Shown here one piece after another: positions 25,915-33,911 of a stretch of 48,222 nt of DNA. The notes beneath the pieces were generated by a model. The model was not told where the DNA came from, made no database searches, and saw only the letters and a list, made by a program, of their open reading frames with translations. This DNA is from Hydrogenophaga sp. Lineage in GTDB: Bacteria; Pseudomonadota; Gammaproteobacteria; Burkholderiales; Burkholderiaceae_C. Position 1 is the first letter of the stretch, and every line of letters starts with the position of its first letter. The position numbers and the translations under genes were made by a program. The stretch is from NCBI RefSeq assembly GCF_030656115.1, contig NZ_JAUSOO010000155.1, positions 1-48,222 of the forward strand, read 5' to 3'.

Positions 25915-28900
25915 ATGGGCAGATCACTGAACACGTTTAAAAAAAACAAACAACCCCTCAAGTTACTACGAACACTGCAAGCACAAATACGAACATCAGG
26001 ATTAGATCGATACAAGGGAATTCATAGATTTAGAACATTAACGGATTCCAAGGAATTCTTTAACCACTTCCAGATTCTTTTTCCATATAAAAACTCCCTA
26101 CTCGACTACTTCGGATCGCCATTCCCAATATCTTTTTCTGGCATTTTTGCAAATAAGTCCCCAAAATCTCCAAGCAACGGCCATCGAGAAATTCTCTGGT
26201 CTGCAGCAAGATTTTTACCTTTCAAAAACGAGCTTGCTAATTTTGTTAGCCTAAGGCTGAAATACGAAGAATCAACAGCTGATGGAAACTGGACGTCGAG
26301 CAAAAGCATTCTAGACCATATCGAAGACAAGTATGGGAAATCATTGTGGTTATTGCAAAATCAACTATCAATAACGTATCTGAAAAATGCACCCCATGCA
26401 TTCTCAGAAGTAGCTGACCAACTAATTGAAGATCTCAAACCGTACCCCCTATCTCAGTTTGTTCTAGCCTTTGCCAGAAAGAGAATAGAAGGAGCAGCTC
26501 TAAAAAACCAATTAATAGAGGAACTCGAACAAACCAAAGTCGCTCCATCGCTAAAAGACTATGTTCGAGCCAAGTGTCTTGACAATACTGACTCCCGTGC
26601 GAACGTCGTCACAAACTTGCTATTTTTTGACTCACAAGCTTCTTTGATTGATCATTATGAGAGCCTTATCCAGGTACTGATAGTTGCAGCCTCAGATAGA
26701 ATACTGACCGACGAAAACCTCGGAAGCTCACTGCGCGCTCCACTTCAAAAGCTTTTTGATGCAACCAAAGACAGCAGACTAATTGGGCCTCTAACCACTA
26801 TAGGGAAGTTGCCACAGCCCGAAACTTCACTAGATGCGACACAACGTGCGAAGATCATTGAAAGCTATACCAAAGAAGAAATCGATGAATGCATTAAGCT
26901 TTCATCTGCGTGGCTCTCAGAAAAACCGTTTGACTCAGCTGTAAGGCTCTTACGAGCGAAGGCGCAGTCCACAGTAAATATAAGATCAGATCAAAATAGC
27001 ACATATCTTTCGAATATCGATCAGTATCTATTCGACATATTTACTGCTAACGAAAACTTTTTCGTTGCGCTTCATGAAATTCTACTAATCTCCGACCGGT
27101 TCTTCACCCTGCAATGGGCAAGCATACTAAAGACCAATGTTCTATATGAGGCTGGTCATGAGGAAGCAAAAAGATCTCAGATGTGGCAACGAGATGCATA
27201 TGTGCGAGAAATGAACGTGTCACCGTTCACCGCAATGCTCCTTGACCATCCCCTTGATGAAGAATTTTTAGATATATCGACAATTGAGGACCTATTTCCC
27301 AACACAAAAAAAGTAGCACTAATTGCAAAGGGACTCAATTCAAGCTCAAGCTTCAATATTCCCCGAAACCTACGATACGGTGCTAGACGCGATTTGTCTG
27401 AAGAACGATACATTGACGCAGCAGAAAAATATCGAAGTGCAGCCAAAGAAGAAAAAGGTCTATTTAGAATTAAGTCGTTAGGTGGCGCTGCGCTTGCCTA
27501 CGCTCTCGATGGACAATCGAAACTTTCGGTTGAAATAGTAGTTGACGCATACCTTGAAAATCCAAATGCGCCCACCGCGCTACCATTCGAGGCATTAATC
27601 AAACGTCTCGATCACCCAGAAGAATGGCCAAACAGCATAAAGCTCGGAATCTTGCAGGAACTACATGCACAAAATGCCGGAGAATCTGACCTTAGTCACC
27701 AGAGACTTGCCTTTGAAACGTTTTGTGTGAATAACAATGTAACCAGTCCTCGCGACCTCAGCAATAGGATTGAGGAGCTAGGAGAAAAGAGTGTTGTATT
27801 TTACTTGGAGAAAGTTTGGCGTCCAGAAATTATGCGGCAAACTCTTCTCTATGATAACGACAATGCTATTGAAGAAGCGCGTATTGAAGTTTGCAAGGTC
27901 CTAGCGCAAATAAATCCAGCAAATGCGCGCTTGTATCAAGAAGAGCTAGCAGCAAGAATTAAGCAACAAGAAATCTCGAAAGCGACCGCCTTAGTTGAAT
28001 CGAGCCGAGTCTACGTCGACATTGAGGCCATCAAGCGAAGTCTCAAGGGCAAGATTGGAAAAACATATGCACAATATAAAAGCTCCGCTTCTCAAGCGCA
28101 AAAATCCAACGATTTAATTCTTGAAAAACTTAGTGACATCTTGACCGAGTCAAATATTGCCTCGCTGCCAACAATGCTGTCACAGCTGCACGTTTTTGAT
28201 CAAAAAGCCTCATCGGAACCAACCGATTTACAGTTTAACGTTATTTTCAACGAAATTACTCGGGAATTTCTTCAGGGCGACCACGGTTTGAATGCGTACC
28301 TTAGCACTAGAGTGCGGCATGGAAAGCTAGTAGATGCATTGAGGAAGCCGGTAATGGATGAGCATCTTGTCACTCAAAAAACTACTACCGGTCAATACGT
28401 TCCTAATACTTATTGGAATTCGTCATCCGATAAACTGACTCTCGAAAAGATCCTTCTAGCGCTAGAAAAATTCTCGCTTGCATTTGATGAAATCCTTAGC
28501 CTCACTAGAGATAACCTAATTCAGATACAGATACTCGATACGGCACTACAAAAAGCAAACAGAGCTGCCGGTCTATTTATATATCGCTCGTCACAGCTCG
28601 AAAGATCATTGCTTCAAAAATACGATAGCGGATTCAAAGACCTTGAAGAACTTATAAATAAGTGTGTTGATTCGCTTTGGGAAAAGACAGATATCAACCT
28701 CAAAGAGGTTCAAATAGAATTAGATTCAGCTGTACGTTCGCGTGTAATCACCCAATTTGATACTTTAGGAACGGAACTAGTCGCGATCTGTGGCGGATTT
28801 GTTCCAGCAGCACTTTCGTCGGCCACAGCAAGAGCGCGCACTGCAACACAGCAGGCCCTTGACGGTGTAATTGGTTGGTTTCGAAGAAACGAAGTCTATG

Positions 28901-29415
28901 ATCGGCACGACTACGACGTGGATTTTCCGCCAAGAATTGCCGCGTCAATGGTTCTTCGAACAATGTCGCTTCCCGAAACTTGGGATGGTCCCGAAATAAA
29001 CATAGCTGAACAGCTAGACAAGTTGCCAGGTCGTTCACTCGATGGAATGGTCGACATTTACTACGTTCTGTTTGAAAACGCTGTAAAGCATTCAGTTCAG
29101 GAAGGCCTAAGGCCAGATGTAAAAATCGATGTCAAGTATGCTCAAGGAAATTTTGCATGCACGGTGGTATCAGCAGCGAAAAAGCCCACTGAGAGTCAAC
29201 TCGCTCACCTTCAAGAGGTACGCGAAACCTTGGTCAGCCCAGAATCACGTCGCCTAGCACAGGTAGAGGGAAGAAGCGGCTTTCGGAAGATTTGGATGAC
29301 CTTGGACAACACTCTGTACAAAGCACCCGAACTGATATTTGAGCATCAAGAAGACGGATTCTTTAGAGTAAATATTTCATTTAGAACTTCCAGCAATGAA
29401 CCTTCTATTTATTGA
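25915..29415 (+). CDS. dtcA: Detocs-type sensor kinase-like protein (DtcA-like)
   Basis: A 1166-residue cytoplasmic protein with no membrane segments. The first 700 residues are helical, with TPR-like stretches (RYIDAAEKYRSAAKEEKG ... SLGGAALAYALDGQSKLS near residues 500-545). A helical region with FLQGDHGLNAYLSTRVRHGK follows (His790 and His802, the latter a candidate phosphoacceptor). The C-terminus is a degenerate HATPase: YYVLFENAVKHS with Asn1055 (N box) and GRSGFRKIW at about 1119-1125 (G box). There is no standard HisKA box. It overlaps the receiver gene by 20 bases. Gene order and partner domains match DtcA of Detocs, where the sensor detects phage infection and phosphorylates the effector. 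Base composition is much more AT-rich than its neighbours, suggesting transfer. The ribosome site GGCGAGG precedes the ATG. Confidence 0.85.
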   Translation: MGRSLNTFKKNKQPLKLLRTLQAQIRTSGLDRYKGIHRFRTLTDSKEFFNHFQILFPYKNSLLDYFGSPFPISFSGIFANKSPKSPSNGHREILWSAARFLPFKNELANFVSLRLKYEESTADGNWTSSKSILDHIEDKYGKSLWLLQNQLSITYLKNAPHAFSEVADQLIEDLKPYPLSQFVLAFARKRIEGAALKNQLIEELEQTKVAPSLKDYVRAKCLDNTDSRANVVTNLLFFDSQASLIDHYESLIQVLIVAASDRILTDENLGSSLRAPLQKLFDATKDSRLIGPLTTIGKLPQPETSLDATQRAKIIESYTKEEIDECIKLSSAWLSEKPFDSAVRLLRAKAQSTVNIRSDQNSTYLSNIDQYLFDIFTANENFFVALHEILLISDRFFTLQWASILKTNVLYEAGHEEAKRSQMWQRDAYVREMNVSPFTAMLLDHPLDEEFLDISTIEDLFPNTKKVALIAKGLNSSSSFNIPRNLRYGARRDLSEERYIDAAEKYRSAAKEEKGLFRIKSLGGAALAYALDGQSKLSVEIVVDAYLENPNAPTALPFEALIKRLDHPEEWPNSIKLGILQELHAQNAGESDLSHQRLAFETFCVNNNVTSPRDLSNRIEELGEKSVVFYLEKVWRPEIMRQTLLYDNDNAIEEARIEVCKVLAQINPANARLYQEELAARIKQQEISKATALVESSRVYVDIEAIKRSLKGKIGKTYAQYKSSASQAQKSNDLILEKLSDILTESNIASLPTMLSQLHVFDQKASSEPTDLQFNVIFNEITREFLQGDHGLNAYLSTRVRHGKLVDALRKPVMDEHLVTQKTTTGQYVPNTYWNSSSDKLTLEKILLALEKFSLAFDEILSLTRDNLIQIQILDTALQKANRAAGLFIYRSSQLERSLLQKYDSGFKDLEELINKCVDSLWEKTDINLKEVQIELDSAVRSRVITQFDTLGTELVAICGGFVPAALSSATARARTATQQALDGVIGWFRRNEVYDRHDYDVDFPPRIAASMVLRTMSLPETWDGPEINIAEQLDKLPGRSLDGMVDIYYVLFENAVKHSVQEGLRPDVKIDVKYAQGNFACTVVSAAKKPTESQLAHLQEVRETLVSPESRRLAQVEGRSGFRKIWMTLDNTLYKAPELIFEHQEDGFFRVNISFRTSSNEPSIY

Positions 29416-29848
29416 AGATGACGACGACAAGGCTGAACGCATCGCTGCAGTCGTAGGGTCTCGGGCGCCTGAAATTCACCTCCATAGAGCGAAATCTTTT
29501 GATAGTGCATTACGCAGGATTGTTCATGACCGTGTGAATTTGGATGGCATTCTATTGGACATGAGCATGCCAAATTATGATAAATCCGATAGCCGTCCAG
29601 AGGCATTCGCGGGTCGTGACCTATTGAAGCAATGCAAACTCCGAAGAATTTCCATACCGACTATTGTTATCACAATGTTTGATCTATTTGGAGCACCACC
29701 CGATCAATTAACATTCAACGAACTAGATGACCAGTTAAAGACAGAGTTTGCACCGGTCTACGTTGGTATGATTTATTACAGCTCAGCCCAAGAAGGCTGG
29801 AAGAACGAACTAATCAATCTGATTGAGAGGATGAAAGAATGCCCCTAA
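29396..29848 (+). CDS. dtcB: Free-standing receiver protein (DtcB-like)
   Basis: The 150-residue protein is a lone response-regulator receiver domain. It has the acidic patch IEDDDDK (residues 6-12), phosphoacceptor Asp55 in GILLDMSMPN and the Thr of PTIVITMF. In place of the usual Lys-Pro it has FAPVYVGMIYYSSAQEGW. In Detocs, the single-domain receiver DtcB acts as a phosphate sink that prevents accidental activation of the effector; that role is inferred here from architecture. The start overlaps the sensor gene by 20 bases and has no good ribosome site, so it likely depends on translational coupling. It overlaps the effector gene by 10 bases. Low GC like the rest of the operon. Confidence 0.85.
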   Translation: MNLLFIEDDDDKAERIAAVVGSRAPEIHLHRAKSFDSALRRIVHDRVNLDGILLDMSMPNYDKSDSRPEAFAGRDLLKQCKLRRISIPTIVITMFDLFGAPPDQLTFNELDDQLKTEFAPVYVGMIYYSSAQEGWKNELINLIERMKECP

Positions 29849-31062
29849 GAGTACTTATCGTAGATGATGATCATCTAAAGGTGCAGCAAATCAGAGAGGT
29901 GCTTGAGAGAGAGAAGATTGCATGCACATTCGAACACTGCTCATCTGGGGCCTCAGCCCGCACCAAACTTCGACAGGATACTTATGATCTTCTGTTAATT
30001 GACCTCTGCCTACCAGATACAGCAGGCGGCAAGCCGAAACTCGAAGGTGGAATTGATTTCTTTGATATATTGTGCGCCGATCCAGTCTCTCACATCCCGA
30101 GCACCACCTCTTTTATTACAGCAGTTCAGCCTGTAAGTGATGTTTGCAAAAATAGGCTCTTAGAACACGGGGTCTCGCTTTGCGAGTTCTCATCAGCAAG
30201 CAATTCATGGCAGAAAACAATTCTTGGCCTAGCCAAAAGATCCGCTCGAATAGCAAAAAGCAATGAGAGCATTCCTGTTGATTTTGCAATACTAACTGCA
30301 TTGGATAACCCTGAATTGAATGCTGTTCTGGCACTACCGTACGATTGGGTGCCCCATCATTTTTCGGATGATCCAACGACGTATTATCGTGGGCAGATTA
30401 GTATCGCTGGAAAGAAGTCCACTTTCGTGGCTGCAAGCGCGCAGAAGAAGGGAATGGCATGGTCCTCGTCACTTGCTACAAAGATGATTTTGAGGTTTAA
30501 GCCTAAAATTATCGCCATGACAGGAATCTGCGCTGGTGTTAAAGGAAAGACTTCGCTGGGTGATGTAGTAATTGCCGACCCAACATGGGATTGGGGCAGT
30601 GGAAAACATGCCGAGAGTGAAATAGGATCGCCAGTCTTCCGCCTATCTCCTGTCCAACGTCCACTCAGCTCCGTGCTATCGAGCATATGCTATGAAATTA
30701 GTCGATCCGAAACCTTTAAACAAAAAATCAGAGCTAATTGGAGCTCATCAAGCCCTGCAGGTCAATTTTCTGCTCATGTTGGGCCAATGGCCTCTGGGGC
30801 AAGTGTAATAGCAAACAACTCTACGGCAGCGCTGATTTCTGAGCAAAATCGCGATCTAATTGCCATTGAGATGGAGGCATTCGCAGTCATGGCAGCGTCA
30901 GAATACGCGATCACTCCTTCCCCGATGAGTATTGCAATAAAGTCTGTATGCGATTTCGCAGATAATGAAAAGGGCGACGACTGGCAAGCCTATGCTGCCT
31001 ATACGAGCGCTCAATTCGCAAATGCGTTTTTTGCAGCCTACGTAGGACGAATTAATAACTAA
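29839..31062 (+). CDS. dtcC: Receiver-nucleoside phosphorylase fusion, ATP-nucleosidase-type effector (DtcC-like)
   Basis: The 407-residue protein has an N-terminal receiver (IVDDDH at residues 7-12, Asp55 in LLIDLCLPD) and, from about residue 147, a purine nucleoside phosphorylase/nucleosidase-superfamily domain. The latter shows VDFAILTALDNPELNAVL, MTGICAGVKGKTSLGDVVIA (228-246), GPMASGASVIA (315-325), Glu344-Met345-Glu346 in IAIEMEAFAV, and the catalytic-type Asp372 in KSVCDFADNEKGD. In Detocs, phosphorylation of the receiver switches on this domain, which splits the base from ATP and dATP and stops phage growth. Activity on ATP is inferred from family and gene order. GAGAGGATGAAAGA precedes the start, so it has its own ribosome site. 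No terminator is visible after the stop. Confidence 0.88.
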   Translation: MPLRVLIVDDDHLKVQQIREVLEREKIACTFEHCSSGASARTKLRQDTYDLLLIDLCLPDTAGGKPKLEGGIDFFDILCADPVSHIPSTTSFITAVQPVSDVCKNRLLEHGVSLCEFSSASNSWQKTILGLAKRSARIAKSNESIPVDFAILTALDNPELNAVLALPYDWVPHHFSDDPTTYYRGQISIAGKKSTFVAASAQKKGMAWSSSLATKMILRFKPKIIAMTGICAGVKGKTSLGDVVIADPTWDWGSGKHAESEIGSPVFRLSPVQRPLSSVLSSICYEISRSETFKQKIRANWSSSSPAGQFSAHVGPMASGASVIANNSTAALISEQNRDLIAIEMEAFAVMAASEYAITPSPMSIAIKSVCDFADNEKGDDWQAYAAYTSAQFANAFFAAYVGRINN

Positions 31063-31125
31063 TCCAGGGATTTAAATAAAATTTGCCTATTTTACTCAAG
31101 TTGAATTAAAAGTTATTCCCAGAAT

Positions 31126-31137
31126 ATTCGGGGTCAG
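31126..31137 (+). repeat. REP-like 12-mer, copy 1
   Basis: ATTCGGGGTCAG occurs here and again exactly at 32472-32483, bracketing the zeta-like and YefM/YoeB genes. The TTCGGGGTCAGA core is like the conserved part of REP sequences linked to IS200-like (RAYT) transposases, but no transposase gene is present. The flanking 116-base gap after the Detocs-like operon is AT-rich and otherwise shows nothing. Confidence 0.5.
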
Positions 31138-31178
31138 ATTCTAATTAATCCAAGTTAAAAACAGCAACAGCAAACCGC

Positions 31179-31895
31179 ATGCTAGAAACCCAGCCCCGCG
31201 CCATCATCATTGCAGGCCCCAACGGGGCAGGCAAAACCACTTTTGCGCGCGAGTTTCTGCCGGTGGAGGAGCAATGCCCGGTGTTCGTCAATGCCGACCT
31301 GATTGCAGCGGGACTGTCGCCCTTTGCGCCCGAGGCTGCTGCCATCAAGGCGGGACGCATCATGCTGGCGGAAATCGATGACCATGTGGCCCACTGCCGC
31401 AGCTTTGCGCTGGAGACCACGTTGTCTGGCCGGGCGTATGCGGCCAAGGTGCAGCACTGGCGGGCGCTGGGCTATCAGGTCAGCTTGTATTTTTTGCAAC
31501 TGCCCACCTCTGAAATGGCCATTGAGCGGGTGCGCTTGCGGGTGGCCCAAGGCGGGCACCATATTCCAGACGACGTGGTTCGGCGTCGGTTTGCTGCGGG
31601 GTTGCAGCAGTTCGAAAACACCTACAAGCCCATCGTCAACGCCTGGTTTTTGTACGGTCAACCCGCACCGCCATCCCACACTGCTGGCCAGAGGAACCCA
31701 GCGATGAACACCGTTCTGAACACATCCCCTCTTGCGCTTGACCCCGCCCAAGCGGCCTTGAATGCACTGGCCCGTGCCGGGTTGCGTGCCGCCGAAGAAG
31801 CCCAACGCGCCAACACCCACATGGTGTTGGCTGAAAACGGGCAGGTGGTGCATGTCAGCCCGCAGGCGTATTTGCATTTGACTATTCGTACTTAA
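31179..31895 (+). pseudogene. Zeta-toxin-type kinase, tail frameshifted into the next small gene
   Basis: Residues 1-160 are a zeta-toxin/UDP-N-acetylglucosamine-kinase-like P-loop protein: RAIIIAGPNGAGKTTFAREF (Walker A), VNADLIAAGLSP, ETTLSGR, and VRRRFAAGLQQFENTYKPIVNAWFLY. The usual ending, PTLLARGTQR and a stop, is present in the +1 frame up to the TGA at 31705-31707, which overlaps an ATG (ATGA) at 31704. In the frame of the toxin body that stop is missed and the protein runs on into the downstream small gene. So a small indel near 31640-31655 has probably fused two originally overlapping genes. The kinase core is complete, so activity may survive. Zeta toxins phosphorylate peptidoglycan precursors in studied cases. 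Confidence 0.7.
31704..31895 (+). CDS. Small partner protein of the zeta-like gene
   Basis: This 63-residue frame (MNTVLNTSPLALDPAQAALN ... HMVLAENGQVVHVSPQAY) begins at an ATG that overlaps the TGA of the ancestral zeta-like frame. It looks like the small second gene of such pairs, and so a possible antitoxin. Because of the upstream frameshift it is now also the in-frame tail of the toxin reading frame, so it could be made as a fusion, separately, or both. Its function is not established. Confidence 0.5.
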   Translation: MNTVLNTSPLALDPAQAALNALARAGLRAAEEAQRANTHMVLAENGQVVHVSPQAYLHLTIRT

Positions 31896-31928
31896 AAACG
31901 TACGCCTCTCCCTCTTTCGGAGATTCCC

Positions 31929-32177
31929 ATGACCGCCACCACCCTCACCGCCAGCGAAGCCCGCGCCAACCTTTACCACCTGATGGACCAGACGGCAGAG
32001 TCGCACCAGCCTGTGACCATCGTGGGCAAGCGCCACGACGCGGTGCTGGTGTCTGCCGAAGACTGGCAGGCCATTCAGGAAACGCTGGTCCTGCTCTCGG
32101 TGCCGGGCATGCGCGAGTCGATCAAGGCGGGCATGGCCGAGCCAGTGGACGGCTGCGCCACGGAGCCAGGCTGGTGA
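31929..32177 (+). CDS. yefM: Phd/YefM-family antitoxin
   Basis: The 82-residue protein has the Phd/YefM N-terminal DNA-binding fold (TLTASEARANLYHLMDQTAE, PVTIVGKRHDAVLVSAEDWQAIQETLVLL) and a short acidic C-terminal tail expected to wrap the toxin. GGAGA lies 7 bases before the ATG. Its stop overlaps the GTG start of the YoeB-like toxin by 4 bases (GTGA). In this family the antitoxin, alone or with the toxin, represses the operon; no clear palindrome was found in the 33-base gap upstream. Confidence 0.93.
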   Translation: MTATTLTASEARANLYHLMDQTAESHQPVTIVGKRHDAVLVSAEDWQAIQETLVLLSVPGMRESIKAGMAEPVDGCATEPGW

Positions 32178-32437
32178 GCTGGAACCTCGTCTTTACCAAG
32201 CACGCGCAGAAAGATGCGCAAAAACTCGCCGCCAGTGGCTTGAAGTCGAAAGCGCAGGAACTGCTGGCCGCGATCCGGGGAAACCCGTTTCAAAACCCGC
32301 CGCCCTACGAGAAGCTGGTGGGCGATCTGGCGGGAGCGTATTTCCGCCGCATCAACATCCAGCACCGGCTGGTGTATCAGGTGCTGGAAGCGGAACACAC
32401 GGTGAAGGTGCTGCGCATGTGGTCGCACTACGGGTAG
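32174..32437 (+). CDS. yoeB: Txe/YoeB-family mRNA interferase toxin
   Basis: The 87-residue toxin starts with GTG overlapping the antitoxin stop. It has the RelE-type fold of YoeB: LVFTKHAQKDAQKLA, NPFQNPPPYEKLVGDLAGAYFRRIN, HRLVYQV and a C-terminal RMWSHYG. Glu46, Arg65 and His85 occupy the positions of the YoeB catalytic residues, so it is probably active. YoeB cleaves mRNA in the ribosomal A site. The pair with the preceding YefM-like gene looks intact. Confidence 0.94.
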   Translation: MSWNLVFTKHAQKDAQKLAASGLKSKAQELLAAIRGNPFQNPPPYEKLVGDLAGAYFRRINIQHRLVYQVLEAEHTVKVLRMWSHYG

Positions 32438-32471
32438 AGAAATCTCAACAAGGTCAGGTCTTGTCTTGAGA

Positions 32472-32483
32472 ATTCGGGGTCAG
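32472..32483 (+). repeat. REP-like 12-mer, copy 2
   Basis: Exact second copy of ATTCGGGGTCAG in the same orientation, 35 bases after the YoeB stop and 1346 bases from the first copy. The 100 bases that follow, up to the XRE promoter, hold no gene that I can support. Confidence 0.5.
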
Positions 32484-32590
32484 CACCTTGATGCTGTGGT
32501 GGCGGCAGAGGTGGCCATGTCGGCCCAGGCGTGGCCTTCGCTCTGGCAGCGTCCAAGTGCTTGACGGCTTGTGTGGGAAATTCAAAAAAA

Positions 32591-32640
32591 GTGTTTCTCA
32601 AACTTGACAACATCGTCATATTGAACAGAATGAGAAACAC
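32591..32640 (+). promoter_or_regulatory. Palindrome-flanked promoter of the XRE/AbiEii operon
   Basis: A perfect 10-base inverted repeat, GTGTTTCTCA (32591-32600) and TGAGAAACAC (32631-32640), brackets a promoter with consensus -35 TTGACA (32604-32609) and -10 CAGAAT (32626-32631), spaced 16 bases. The right arm ends exactly at the ATG at 32641. The expected transcription start is at about 32638-32641, so the mRNA should be leaderless. The palindrome is a good candidate operator for the encoded XRE protein. Confidence 0.8.
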
Positions 32641-33162
32641 ATGTCAGCAAAACCACCCCTTTCGACCCCCCAAAGCACCACCCAGCTGCAGGCCCTGGGC
32701 ACGCAGCTTCGCGCGCGCCGCAAGGCGTTGCGGGTGAGCAGCACAGCGGCAGCGGAGGCCGCAGGCATTTCGCGGGTGACGCTGCATCGCATCGAGAAGG
32801 GGGAGCCTTCTGTGGCGGCGGGCGCCTGGGCCAACGCCATGGCGGCGCTGGGTATGTCGCTGGTGGCGCTCAACGCCGAAGACGCACACGGCACGCGCCC
32901 CGAAGGTGCCAACGGGCCGGATCTACCCAACTGGATACCCGTGCGTGTGCGCCTGGCGGACTATCCGCAGCTCAAGGCACTGGCCTGGCAGGTGCACGGA
33001 ACCGACGCGCTCACGCCCATGGAGGCCCTGGGCATTTACGAGCGCAACGCGCGCCATCTGGATACGGCGGCCATGTCGCCCGCCGAGCAGGCGCTGCTGC
33101 AGGCCTTGCGCACGGGCGTGGGCCAGGGGGATGCGGCGGCAGTGGGTACGTCCGATGTTTGA
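32641..33162 (+). CDS. XRE-family regulator, antitoxin-like partner of AbiEii
   Basis: The 173-residue protein has an XRE/Cro-type helix-turn-helix in residues 15-70 (LGTQLRARRKALRVSSTAAA, GISRVTLHRIEKGEPSVAAG). The C-terminal region (NWIPVRVRLADYPQLKALAW, LTPMEALGIYERNARHLD) is found in regulators paired with AbiEii-type nucleotidyltransferases. It overlaps the toxin gene by 8 bases. There is no Shine-Dalgarno: the ATG abuts the operator arm and the predicted transcription start. It probably represses its own operon and neutralises the toxin; this is inferred from the pairing. Confidence 0.86.
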   Translation: MSAKPPLSTPQSTTQLQALGTQLRARRKALRVSSTAAAEAAGISRVTLHRIEKGEPSVAAGAWANAMAALGMSLVALNAEDAHGTRPEGANGPDLPNWIPVRVRLADYPQLKALAWQVHGTDALTPMEALGIYERNARHLDTAAMSPAEQALLQALRTGVGQGDAAAVGTSDV

Positions 33163-33865
33163 ACGCCCGCACCACCAGCGCATTGCGCATGTGCTGGCCG
33201 TGCTGGATGGCGAATTGCTGCGCCAGCATGGCTGCCTGTTCGGTGGGGGCACCTGCATCGCTCTGCGCCACGGTGAGTACCGGGAGTCCGTTGACATCGA
33301 CTTTCTGGTGTCGGACGCAGCAGGTTACCGAGAACTGCGCCAGTCACTCACGGGGCCAGCAGGGCTCAACGCGCTTGTTCGGGCCGGAGCGCAGCCATTG
33401 ACCATGCTGCGCGACGTGCGTGCCGATCAGTACGGCTTGCGCACGGTGGTGCAGATGGACGGTCAGGCGATCAAGTTTGAAATCGTCCGCGAGGCCCGGA
33501 TCGCACTGGAGACGCCCGGCCCGGAAGATGTGGTGTGCGGCATCGGCACGCTGACGCGGCTCGACCTGGCAAGCTCCAAACTGCTGGCCAACTCAGACCG
33601 TCAGGCAGACGATGGCGTGTTCAGCCGCGATGTGATCGACCTGGCGATGATGGACCTGCGCCTGCCCTTGTTGCGCGCGGCGCTGACCAAGGCCACACAA
33701 GCCTATGGAACTGCCGTGGCGCGCGACCTGGGCAAGGCGATTGACCGCCTGCAAGAGCGCCAGGGCTGGCTGGAGCGGTGCATGCAGACCATGGCCATGA
33801 CGATGCCACGGGCCGTGCTCTGGCAAAAAGTCCGTGCCTTGCGCAGGGTGTTGAAGGCCGACTGA
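33155..33865 (+). CDS. AbiEii/AbiGii-family nucleotidyltransferase toxin
   Basis: Starting at the ATG at 33155, the 236-residue product has the nucleotidyltransferase signature FGGGTCIALRHGEYRESVDI-DF, with the GG[G]T and Asp-X-Asp residues that bind metal and NTP. It continues with IKFEIVREARI and LDLASSKLLANSDRQADDG, typical of the AbiEii/AbiGii branch. Relatives block growth by adding nucleotides to tRNA acceptor ends and can abort phage infection. The catalytic motifs are intact. It overlaps the XRE gene by 8 bases and is the second gene of that operon. The open frame extends further upstream inside the XRE gene, but that part is not protein-like. Confidence 0.88.
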   Translation: MFERPHHQRIAHVLAVLDGELLRQHGCLFGGGTCIALRHGEYRESVDIDFLVSDAAGYRELRQSLTGPAGLNALVRAGAQPLTMLRDVRADQYGLRTVVQMDGQAIKFEIVREARIALETPGPEDVVCGIGTLTRLDLASSKLLANSDRQADDGVFSRDVIDLAMMDLRLPLLRAALTKATQAYGTAVARDLGKAIDRLQERQGWLERCMQTMAMTMPRAVLWQKVRALRRVLKAD

Positions 33866-33911
33866 GGCGATGCGGGTCGAACCGAGCAACATACGACAGC
33901 TGACTGAAAAA

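Noticed and set aside
25915..31062. Calling the three-gene operon a wholly new system
   Set aside because: Gene order and domains match the published Detocs layout closely, so novelty is limited to sequence divergence and details.
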